From contig JAPOVR010000102.1 in assembly GCA_026708005.1 (NCBI GenBank), positions 17,421 to 81,420 of the forward strand: a stretch of DNA of 64,000 bases, given 5' to 3'. A program made the translations under genes and the position numbers. Shown here piece by piece: positions 56,332 to 64,000 of this stretch (position 1 is its first letter; each line of letters opens with the position of its first letter). The DNA is from Actinomycetes bacterium. Its GTDB lineage: Bacteria; Actinomycetota; Thermoleophilia; Gaiellales; Gaiellaceae. The notes under the pieces are model-generated. The model was not told where the DNA came from, did no database searches, and saw only the letters and a program-made list of their open reading frames with translations.

Positions 56332-57114
56332 ATCCCGCCTCCTGCCGCGCTGGTCTCCTCGACACGTCTGCTCGCCTGCACGTCGTCCCCCCCCGCGGCG
56401 CCGACTGCCCTCATGCCGCTCACGCGAGCGCCCTCATCACGCACACCTCCGTGCGCCGGATCCCGTTTCGGCACACGCTCCATTCATGCCATCGGGCGGA
56501 AGCTGGCCGGTGACCAGCTGCCGGATTCCACTTGGCACGTGCTCCCTTTCGGCACACATTCGTTGCAGATCCATTGCAGCGCGTGACAGAAGCTCGCGCA
56601 GTCGCTTGGTAAAATCGGTTGCGGGTGGAGGGTGGAGTGTTCCCCACCCGGGCGGGCCGTCGCGCGCGTGTGCCGAAGGCGACATGGCCAAATGCGGCGG
56701 GGCCGAATTTGCCATGTCTCCACTCGCCTCCCGCGGCCGGGCCGAAGTCGCCATGCTCCCCACAAAGCTTCCCGCAGCCCGGACGACGTGCGCCGGGCCG
56801 CATCGCGGTCGCAGCGACTCACCTGCTCGCTCCCACCAGCCGGCCTCAACGCCGGCCGCACCGATACGTCCACTCGCTCCAACCAGCCTCCGCGGTGCCG
56901 GCCGCAACGCGGCCACCTCGATGTGTCCGCTCTCCCCGACCAGCCGGCCGCATCCTGGCCACCTCGATATGTCTGTTCCCTCCCACCTCGTCCCACCGGC
57001 TGGCAGCGCCTCCGGCCGCCGTCCGAGACGCGGCCACCCAGCCACGGCGTCCGTCATCGCCGAGCCCGGCCGCCACGTGATCAGCCTGGCTCGCAACCTA
57101 GCCACGCGGCTCCG
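56332..57114. other. Long spacer between leuC remnant and leuD
   Basis: About 780 bases without a credible gene. LeuC and LeuD genes usually touch or overlap, so the spacer is probably an insertion. Its middle and right parts are made of diverged short repeats, annotated separately. Confidence 0.5.
56680..57040. repeat. Degenerate tandem repeats, unit about 45-57 bp
   Basis: Recurring modules on the plus strand include ccgaatttgccatgtctcc / ccgaagtcgccatgctccc (56702, 56742) and the series ccggccgcaccgatacgtcc, gcggccacctcgatgtgtcc, tggccacctcgatatgtctg. They are separated by accagccgg-type linkers between about 56820 and 56970. Units vary in length and sequence, so this is an old or non-coding array, not a CRISPR. 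Confidence 0.55.
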
Positions 57115-58379
57115 TCATGTCCCCACGAGCTCCGCGGGGTCGACGATCTCGCCGGCAACCGCGGCGGCCGCGGCAACCCACGCGTTGGCGAGGTACACCT
57201 CGGCCTCAGGCGAGCCCATCCGCCCCCTGAAGTTGCGGTTCGTCGTCGCGACGGCGCGCTCCCCCCGAGGCGAGCACGCCCATCCCACCGCCGAAGCAGG
57301 CGCCGCAGGTGGGCGCCGAGACTACCGCGCCGGTCTCGACGAAGGTGTCGATCAGCCCCTCCGAGAGCGCCTCGCGGTAGATCGTCTGCGAGGCCGGAAC
57401 GATGATCGCGCGGCAACGCGGGTGCACGCGTCGCCCGCGCAGCACCTCGGCGGCCTGGCGAAGGTCGGTCATCGTGCCGTTCGAGCAGTTTCCGATGTAG
57501 GCCTGGCCAACCTCAGCGCAACCGCATCGTCGAGCGAGGCGACCTTGCCGGGCGAGTGCGGCAGCGCGACGAGCGGCCCGAACGTGTCGAGGTCGATGCG
57601 CACCCGACGGGCGACATCGGAATCGGGGTCTGAGCGCTCGGGCCTCCACGCGCGGGAGGTACGGCCGCCGAGGTACTCTGGCGTCGTCTCGTCAGCGGGA
57701 AACAGCCCTGCCTCCGAGCCCGCCTCGACCGCGAGGTTCGCAGCGGCGAGCTGCTCGTCGACCGAGAGCGCCTCTGCGTCCGGCCCGACCAACTCGAGCG
57801 CATGGTTCGTGCTGCCGCCAACCCCGATCTCAGCGATCACGGCGAGGATGAGGTCCTTCCCGCTCACGAACGGTCGCTTCGTGCCGACGTACTCGACCTG
57901 GATGGTTCCGGGCACCGCCTGCCAGAACTCGCCGAAGGCCAGACACCCATAACGTCGGTCGACCCGAGCCCGGTTCCAAAGGCTCCGAGGGCCCCGTGGG
58001 TGCGGGCGTGCGAGTCGCCGCCCGCAACGACCGAGCCCGGAACAACCCAGCCATCCTCGACGAGCACGGCGTGCTCGATGCCACCGCGGCCCTGGTCGTA
58101 GAAGGTGACGCCCTGCTCCCGCGACCAGTCCTTGATCACCTTCTGGAGCTCAGCGGACTTCGTGTCCTTCGCCGGCATGAAGTGGTCAGCGACCATGATG
58201 ACCTTGTCTGGATCGAACACGCGCAAGGCGCCCATCCGCGCGAGCTCCCGGATGGCGACCGCGCCGGAGATGTCGTTGGCCATCACGACATCGCATCGCA
58301 CCATCACGATGCCCCCCCGCGCGAGCGTCTCGGCCTCCGTGTGCGCGAGGAGGATCTTCTCCGCGAGCGTGTGGGGCAT
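57115..58379 (-). pseudogene. LeuC-like (de)hydratase large subunit, three frameshifts
   Basis: It starts MPHTLAEKILLAHTEAETLA at 58379, overlapping the upstream amidase stop (TGATG). The archaeal-type large-subunit features are CDVVMANDISGAVAIRELAR, VADHFMPAKDTKSAELQKV and GGSTNHALELVG, with the iron-sulfur cysteines in AYIGNCSNGTMTDLRQ and [16 protein letters not shown]. Frames change near 57950 (one base missing in ATGGG-TGTCTGG), near 57515, and at a G6 run (57261-57266) where five G restore [15 protein letters not shown]. The C-terminus [20 protein letters not shown] is normal. Partner of the intact leuD-like gene. Confidence 0.88.
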
Positions 58380-59140
58380 CAGCCGCCCGCCTGCCCGTCG
58401 GCGGCGCTCCCGAGCGGCGCCGCCGGCGCGGTGCCCGTGGCGAGACCAGCGCTAGAGGCCACCGCTCGCACGTAGGCGAGCTACTCCTCGAGGGAGACGA
58501 CGTCCCCGTACTTCGCGTCGATGTCGTAGAGGTTTGCCTCGTGCGCGTCAGGGTTGCGATCGCCGACAGCCTCCCGGGGCACGACCGGACGGAACGCATG
58601 CTGGATCGCATCGACGACCGTCGTCCGGACGGTCGAGGCGCCGGTCACGATCAGCGTGTCGACGCCGTGGGCCGTGAGCAACGCCTACAACGGCGTTCCG
58701 AAGAAGGCCGACGCGAAGAGCTTCCTGAGCACCGGCTCTCCCTCCTCGGAGGCGATGCGCGGATCGATTTCGACCCAGCGGCTCCCAGCCTCGAGCGTCG
58801 TCAGCGCGGGATCTTGTCGACGAACGCCTTGGCCGCAACCCGGTCGCCCTCGTCATAGGCGACCGTCGTGTAGACGACTGGCACACGCGCTCGCCGCGCC
58901 TCGGCGAGGAGCTCACCGATGGCTACAACCACCGACTCGAGGTCGCAGACGAGCGGGGACTCCGGGGCGGTGAAGCTGCGTTGACGTCGATGATGAGCAG
59001 CGCTGGGGACTCGCCAAACCCGGCGCTGCCGTGGAACACCTCGAACCTTATGCGCGACCGCCTTCCCGATGCCGTCGGCGCTGGCGGAGCGGGCTGCGGC
59101 CCGCCACACGAACCTCGCGACCGCGGCACTCGTTCCTGCT
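58379..59140 (-). pseudogene. Second isochorismatase-family amidase, disrupted
   Basis: Pieces in order on the reverse strand: GFGESPALLIIDVN (catalytic Asp) and, in another frame, ARVPVVYTTVAYDEGDRVAA. After a further shift come RWVEIDPRIASEEGEPVLRK and LFASAFFGTPL, then TAG at 58684-58682. In frame after it is ALLTAHGVDTLIVTGASTVR then TTVVDAIQHAFRPVVPREAV. The usual nucleophile Cys position (GATTSGC in the intact paralogue) reads GASTVRT, so the catalytic Cys is lost too. A second TAG at 58480-58478 precedes the natural end. The intact paralogue is at 37.2 kb. Confidence 0.82.
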
Positions 59141-59148
59141 TTTGCCTC

Positions 59149-61080
59149 CTACTCGGGAGCCGGAATCCCGTCGCCAGCCCGAACGCGCTCGAGCGCCATA
59201 TCGCCTGGCTCGAGCGGCGACCACCGCAGCGGCGTCGCCGGCACAGGCGGCTCAAGCCCGGTCTCCGAACGGCAGTTCGCGAGAACCTCCTCGAGCGGCG
59301 GACCGAAGTCGAACGGCTGCACAGGACCGCGCTTCTCCCGCTGCCGTTCACGCTCGCGCTCGGTTGCCTCAAGATCGGCTGTCCCGTCGTCGTTCAGCAC
59401 GACCCCGTAGCCCTCCTTGGCAAACTCCCGGCTGACGAGCCCGAAGGACACGTCGCGCTCGACCACCTCGACCGGCCGATCCAGGCGGTCTTTCCAGCCG
59501 CCGCCGCCCGCGGTGCGGTGGATGAGCATGTCGCCGGGCTGGACCTCGACCTGGTCGATCTTCGAGGGCAGGATCTCCTCGGTGCCGTCGGCGCGCACAA
59601 GCAGCTTGGAGGAGCGACCGCCGGGCAGACCGCCGAGCGCCGCCCACGGCCTGGTCAGCCAGCGGTCGTCATGGACGGAGACCTGGCCCGGCTCGAGGTA
59701 GACGTAGCGCTTCTCCACCCCGTTGCCGCCGCGATGGAAGCCCGGCCCGCCCGAGTCGGTCACGGTCGTGTAGCCGTCGATGCGCAGCGGGTAGTACGAC
59801 TCGAGGTACTCGGTCGGGATGTTCTCGAACAGCGGCCACCACGAATGACCGTCCATGCCGTCGCCCACAGGCCGCCCGGGGATGCCTCCATAGAGGATCT
59901 CCATCGAGTAGAAGAACTCGCCGTTCTCATCCCAGCCCGAGTAGAGCATGTACGGGCTCGTCCCATACCCGGACGCGGTGTTGAGCTCGGGCGCCTGCTT
60001 CGTGAGCGCGCCGCCGAGCACGTCGAAGAGCCGCGCGAGCGCGTGGGTGCGGCAGCCGAGCGCTGCCGGGAACCGAGGCCTGAGCATGCTGCCCTCGGGC
60101 ATGACGACGTGCAGCAGCGGGTAGAAGCCGTCGTTGAAGAGGATCTGGGGGTCGTTGACCATGATCAGGTAGACCCCGATGAACATCTTGAACATGCCCT
60201 CGGAGAGGTAGAAGTTGATCGGCCCGAGGGACTGTGGGTCGGTGCCCGACCAGTCGAAGAAGGCGTGGTCGCCTTCCCGCCAGATCGTCAGCTTCATCTT
60301 GAAGGGCCCGTTGCCGAGCCCGTCGTCGTCGATGTAGTCCTCAAAGGTCTCCGGCTGCTCGGGGATCGCGGCGTGGATGAGCACCTTCATGGCCTCGTAG
60401 GTGCGGTCGAGGAGCTTCTGGAGCGTCGCGAGGTACACGTTCTTGCCGAAGCGGTCGCAGAGCTCCATCACGCGCTTCTCGCCCGCTCGACAGCCCGCGA
60501 TGATCGCGAACAGGTCGGCCCGGTTCACCTCGGGCAGCCGCATGTTGTTGAGGATCAGGTCGAGGACCGGCTGCTGAACCTCGCCGCGCTCGACGATCTT
60601 GAGCGGCGGGATGATGATGCCCTCCTCGAAGATCGTCGTCGCAGCGGTCGGGAGCGAGCCCGGCAGCGGGCCACCGCAGTCCATCTGGTGGCCGAACTGC
60701 GACGACCAGCCGATCAGCTCGTCCTCGTAGAAGATCGGAACGAGCACGAGCCAGTCGTTCGTGTGCGAGATCGAGGCGGAGCACTTGAACGGGTCGGACG
60801 TGAGGATGACGTCGCCGGGGTAGATGCCGCTGTCCCACTCCTCCATCATCTCGTTGATATAGGCACCGAACTGCCCGACGACCATGCGGCCGTGCGGGTC
60901 GGTGATCATCGGGAACTCGTCGTGCTGCTCACGGATCACCGGGCTCATCGCCGAGCGGAACAGCACCGCATCCATCTCGTAGCGTGCGCTCTTGAGCGCG
61001 CCCTCGATGATGTCGACCGTAACCGGGTCGACGTCGGCGTCGGGGATCTCGGCAATCCGCGGCTTCTCGATCGTTGCCAT
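59149..61080 (-). CDS. hyuB: HyuB-type hydantoinase/oxoprolinase B subunit, intact
   Basis: 643 residues from the ATG at 61080 (GGAGG four bases upstream); the frame is open further but overlaps hyuA. Family features: VLFRSAMSPVIREQHDEFPM, YPGDVILTSDPFKCSASISH, SSQFGHQMDCGGPLPGSLPT, RFPAALGCRTHALARLFDVL, and the Gly-rich C-terminal DSGGPGFHRGGNGVEKRYVY and HRTAGGGGWKDR. With HyuA it forms an ATP-dependent hydrolase of hydantoins, N-methylhydantoin or 5-oxoproline-like rings, or an acetone/acetophenone-carboxylase-type enzyme. It follows hyuA by 10 bases. Confidence 0.9.
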   Translation of the reverse strand: MATIEKPRIAEIPDADVDPVTVDIIEGALKSARYEMDAVLFRSAMSPVIREQHDEFPMITDPHGRMVVGQFGAYINEMMEEWDSGIYPGDVILTSDPFKCSASISHTNDWLVLVPIFYEDELIGWSSQFGHQMDCGGPLPGSLPTAATTIFEEGIIIPPLKIVERGEVQQPVLDLILNNMRLPEVNRADLFAIIAGCRAGEKRVMELCDRFGKNVYLATLQKLLDRTYEAMKVLIHAAIPEQPETFEDYIDDDGLGNGPFKMKLTIWREGDHAFFDWSGTDPQSLGPINFYLSEGMFKMFIGVYLIMVNDPQILFNDGFYPLLHVVMPEGSMLRPRFPAALGCRTHALARLFDVLGGALTKQAPELNTASGYGTSPYMLYSGWDENGEFFYSMEILYGGIPGRPVGDGMDGHSWWPLFENIPTEYLESYYPLRIDGYTTVTDSGGPGFHRGGNGVEKRYVYLEPGQVSVHDDRWLTRPWAALGGLPGGRSSKLLVRADGTEEILPSKIDQVEVQPGDMLIHRTAGGGGWKDRLDRPVEVVERDVSFGLVSREFAKEGYGVVLNDDGTADLEATERERERQREKRGPVQPFDFGPPLEEVLANCRSETGLEPPVPATPLRWSPLEPGDMALERVRAGDGIPAPE

Positions 61081-61090
61081 CTCGCCTCCG

Positions 61091-63145
61091 CTACCTGGTC
61101 TCGTTGATGACGATGTTGTAGTTGACGTCGACCACTCCGTCGTAGCCAGGAAGGATGACCGTGGTCGAGTCGAACTCCGTGATGATCGCGGCGCCGGGAA
61201 TCCTCCCACCGGGCTCAAGTCGGTTCCGGTCGTAGATCTTCGTCGGCACCCGGCTGCCCTCGAAGAGGATCTCGTGCTCCTCGACGACGGCGGCCGACGC
61301 GTCGCTCTCTCCCTCCTCGCCGGTCGGCAGCTCAAGGCTGGGAACCGTGCCGAAGCCGACCGACCGGAGGTTCACGATCTCCGAGGCCGTGTCGGGCATC
61401 CGGAACCCGTAGAGCTGCTCGTGCAGGACGTTGAAGCGCTCATCGAGCTCGTCAAGGCCGTGCTCCCTCACCTCGTCCGGGGTGATCGACACGGGGATCT
61501 CGTATCCCTGCCGATGGTAGCGCATGTCGGCGACGAACGAGATGCGGCGCTTATCCGCCTCGATGCCCTCGTTTGAGAGCCACCCGTCGGCCCGCTCTCC
61601 GAGGGTGTCGAGGATCGAGCCCACCTCGCCGGGATCTGCCTCGGCGAGAACCCGGATGTACGTCTGCGCAAACTCGTCGCGGAAGTCGGCGACGAGATCG
61701 CCGATCGCACAGAGCAAGCCCGGCGCGGGCGGCACGATGACCGGGAACGAGCCCATCAGCTTGGCGAGCGCGTTGGCGTGCAGGGGCCCCGCGCCGCCAT
61801 AGGCGACGAGCGCGAAGTCACGGGGATCGTGTCCGCGCTGCACCGAGACGACCCGCAGCGCTCCGGCCATGTTCTCGTTGACGATCGAGAGGATGCCCTC
61901 CGCAGCCTCCTCCACGCTCAACCCCATCGCGTCGCCGATCTTCGCGACGGCGGTATGCGCCGCCTCGACATCGAGCTCCATCTCCCCGCCGAGCAGCCGC
62001 GGCGGCAGGTGCCCGAGCACGACGTTCGCGTCGGTGACCGTCGGCTCCTCACCGCCTTGGCCGTAGGCGGCCGGGCCGGGTTCGGCGCCGGCCGACTGCG
62101 GCCCGACGCGCAGAGCGCGGGTCAACTCCGGGACGTGGGCGATCGAGCCGCCGCCCGCACCGACGGTGTGGACGCTGACTGAGGGCACCTTGATCCGAAA
62201 CTGCCCGATCGTCGTCTCACGGCCGATCGTCGGCTCGCCGTTCTCGCACAGCGCGACATCCGTCGAGGTACCGCCCATGTCGAACGTGAGGATGTTGGGG
62301 AATCCTGCGTTTCGCGCGACGAACAGGCCGCCGGCGACACCGCCGGAAGGACCGGAGAGCACGCCGTAGATCGGGTTCCGCTCGGCCTCGCGCAGGGTCA
62401 TGAGCCCCGCGTCAGAGCGCAGGATGTTGACGTCGGCGGTCGCGCCGACGTGTTTCAGCTCGCTCTGAAGCTGGGTGATGTAGTCGGCAACGCGCGGTCG
62501 CACGTAGGAGTTCATGCACGCGGTCAGCGTCCGCTCGTACTCGCGAAACTCCGGGAGAACGTGTGCCGAGAGCGTGACCGGAAAGCCCGGGTAGAGCCGC
62601 TCGACGATCTCGCCGATCGTCTCCTCGTGCTTGGGATTGACGTAGGAGTTGATCAGGCCTACGGTCAGCGACTCGACGCCGGACTCGACAAGATCGCGCA
62701 CGACCCCTTCGACCTGCTGCTCGTCGACCTCGACGACCGTGTTGCCGCGGGCGTCCATGCGCTCCACGGCCTCGCGGGTGTCGGAGAGCAGCGCGGGTGG
62801 ATCCGGTTTGATCATGATCACCCACCCCGCGAGCGGCCCCGGCGTCTGCGAGCGCGCGAGATGGAGGATCTGCTTGAACCCCTCCGTGGTGATGAGCCCG
62901 ACGCGGGCGCCCTTCTCCTCGAGGACCGCGTTGGTCGCCACGGTCGTTCCGTGCAGGATGTTCTGGATGTCACCGACCCCGATCTCGGCACGCTCGCAGA
63001 TCTGCTGCACGCCAGTCAAAACGCCCTGTGACGGATTAACCGGCGTCGACGGCGTCTTCACCCGCCACTGGCGTCCATCGATGTCGCTGACGAGAAAGAG
63101 GTCGGTGAACGTTCCTCCGACGTCGACTCCCAGCCTGTAGGCCAT
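61091..63145 (-). CDS. hyuA: HyuA-type hydantoinase/oxoprolinase A subunit, intact
   Basis: 684 residues from the ATG at 63145 (GAGGAGG upstream); the longer frame to 63244 is not needed. It begins YRLGVDVGGTFTDLFLVSDI (ATP-binding loop), with VLSGPSGGVAGGLFVARNAG, TFDMGGTSTDVALCENGEPT, VGAGGGSIAHVPELTRALRV and YGGAGPLHANALAKLMGSFP, all typical of the ASKHA-like A subunit. The C-terminus (PGYDGVVDVNYNIVINET) is complete. It pairs with hyuB and is the intact counterpart of the ruined pair at 47.7-51.5 kb. Which ring is the substrate cannot be read from sequence. Confidence 0.92.
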   Translation of the reverse strand: MAYRLGVDVGGTFTDLFLVSDIDGRQWRVKTPSTPVNPSQGVLTGVQQICERAEIGVGDIQNILHGTTVATNAVLEEKGARVGLITTEGFKQILHLARSQTPGPLAGWVIMIKPDPPALLSDTREAVERMDARGNTVVEVDEQQVEGVVRDLVESGVESLTVGLINSYVNPKHEETIGEIVERLYPGFPVTLSAHVLPEFREYERTLTACMNSYVRPRVADYITQLQSELKHVGATADVNILRSDAGLMTLREAERNPIYGVLSGPSGGVAGGLFVARNAGFPNILTFDMGGTSTDVALCENGEPTIGRETTIGQFRIKVPSVSVHTVGAGGGSIAHVPELTRALRVGPQSAGAEPGPAAYGQGGEEPTVTDANVVLGHLPPRLLGGEMELDVEAAHTAVAKIGDAMGLSVEEAAEGILSIVNENMAGALRVVSVQRGHDPRDFALVAYGGAGPLHANALAKLMGSFPVIVPPAPGLLCAIGDLVADFRDEFAQTYIRVLAEADPGEVGSILDTLGERADGWLSNEGIEADKRRISFVADMRYHRQGYEIPVSITPDEVREHGLDELDERFNVLHEQLYGFRMPDTASEIVNLRSVGFGTVPSLELPTGEEGESDASAAVVEEHEILFEGSRVPTKIYDRNRLEPGGRIPGAAIITEFDSTTVILPGYDGVVDVNYNIVINETR

Positions 63146-63300
63146 CAAACCCTCCTCGGACTCGCGCCGCGGCACGGCGAGCACTGTGCCACGTCGCGCG
63201 TGACTGTATGCGATTCGTTCGGCTCGGCGCACGACCGGGGCCACGCAGCGAGCTGCGTCATTCTACGCAGACGGCTGCGCGCAACCGAAACCGCTGCCAC

Positions 63301-64000
63301 TCAGCGGGGCCGGCGGACGAGCACGAACGCGAGCGGCACCGCAGCGAGCAGCGCGATTCAGGAGGAGAGCGCGATGGCCTGCGGGTCTGTTCCAGACTCC
63401 ACGACCGCCCCTCGCCGAGCCGCCGGCGCACGGAGGCGACGAGCGAGGCGTGCTCGTGCTCATCGACGATCGGCTCGCCCAGGTCGGTCCCGAGACGCGC
63501 GAGCAGCACCCCAGCCGACGGATCAGGCCGGTAGGGCTCCGGCGTCCCGTCGGGCTCCCAGACGCGCTCGTCCACGCTCCAGAAGCGAACGACGAACAGG
63601 CTGATCACCTCCTCGCGTAGCTCTGCCGCGAGCGCCTCGATCTCGAACGAGCGGCTCTCGCCGTCGGTCAGGACGATCGCCGCCCGTTTGCTCGACTGCG
63701 CGGTGAAGTAGTTGTCGGTCGCAAGCCGCCGCAGGCTGCCGAACGTCGTGGCGCGCACGAGGCCGGTCTCGGCAGGCGGAGGCTTCTCGATCCCGACCCC
63801 CCTCGGCCAACACGGCGGCGAAGATCTCGCGGTCGGCCGTCGGGACGAGGTGCGGCAGCGGTCGATCGGTCAGCGAGGCGACCCCGAGCGGGATTCGGCG
63901 AGCTCGGCACGGAGGCGGCCCGCTTAGTCGACGGCTCGATCGAACCGAACGCGCTCGGTCACGGTGAGAACCCCGAGTGGTGCTACTGCGTGCGGTTCGA
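63301..64000 (-). pseudogene. VWA-domain membrane protein, frameshifted, 5' end off the window
   Basis: Pieces on the reverse strand: APLGVLTVTERVRFDRAVD (window edge), then in another frame PLGVASLTDRPLPHLVPTAD, then RATTFGSLRRLATDNYFTAQ and RAAIVLTDGESRSFEIEALA (the VWA fold) with LFVVRFWSVDERVWEPDGTP. After a further shift come VVESGTDPQAIALSS, TGA at 63360-63358, and IALLAAVPLAFVLVRRPR, a C-terminal membrane helix ending at 63301. The layout, a VWA domain with a terminal anchor, resembles BatA-like proteins. At least three lesions are visible, and the rest lies outside the window. Confidence 0.7.

Noticed and set aside
56680..57040. CRISPR array
   Set aside because: Repeats are imperfect, of varying spacing and without unique equal-length spacers; no cas gene is nearby.
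40318..58684. Amber codon (TAG) recoding, because about nine of the in-frame stops are TAG
   Set aside because: The residues expected at these sites differ (Trp, Tyr, Gln), TAA and TGA also interrupt genes, and genuine genes such as eno, mazG and mfd end in TAG. In GC-rich codons a single change gives TAG most easily.
58981..61107. 708-residue plus-strand open frame opposite hyuB
   Set aside because: No recognisable motif and shadow-like composition. The minus strand carries a well-conserved HyuB.

Overview
The window is GC-rich actinobacterial DNA. Three things point there: dense, overlapping genes with many GTG starts; a core block in the same order as the Mycobacterium tuberculosis Rv1003-Rv1025 neighbourhood as I remember it (rsmI, metG, tatD, rsmA, ispE, glmU, prs, rplY, pth, mfd, mazG, eno, ftsB, DUF501); and coenzyme F420 biosynthesis genes. 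A member of Thermoleophilia (Gaiellales/Solirubrobacterales) would fit, but that placement is inference.

Layout. 1-3.8 kb: a truncated TlpA-like thioredoxin, an L,D-transpeptidase with a suspicious in-frame TGA near its start, a GDPD-type phosphodiesterase, two small membrane proteins and a DUF501 gene. 3.8-8.06 kb: an inserted segment between DUF501 and ftsB, which are normally neighbours. It has related remnants of an IS256-family transposase at both ends and carries a glutamine amidotransferase-like gene and a wrecked molybdopterin oxidoreductase. 8.06-26.9 kb: the housekeeping block, minus strand, tightly overlapped and intact apart from an M23 peptidase at its upstream end, with one tRNA-Gln. 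26.9-33 kb: an LCP cell-wall ligase, an FAH-family enzyme and an F420 cluster (cofE and an F420-dependent dehydrogenase divergent from cofD-cofC).

33.6-63.1 kb is a catabolic island: an old-yellow-enzyme-type reductase, an isopropylmalate-dehydrogenase-like enzyme, an isochorismatase-family amidase, a hydantoinase/dihydropyrimidinase, a polyamine-type ABC transporter, an alpha/beta hydrolase, a GAF protein, a DUF3891 protein and a sulfotransferase. Then come two HyuA/HyuB (hydantoinase/oxoprolinase) pairs, one ruined and one intact, with ruined second copies of the reductase and amidase, a broken alcohol dehydrogenase and LeuC, and an intact LeuD. The genes suggest opening of a cyclic amide, imide or hydantoin, release of ammonia from the half-amide, and feeding of the diacid into central metabolism.

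The striking overall feature is uneven decay. The roughly 16 kb from ftsB through metG shows no reading-frame lesion that I can see, while accessory genes carry many in-frame stops, single-base frameshifts and short tandem duplications. Several broken genes have an intact paralogue in the same window. This looks more like genuine gene decay under relaxed selection than poor sequence, but raw-read checking would be decisive.
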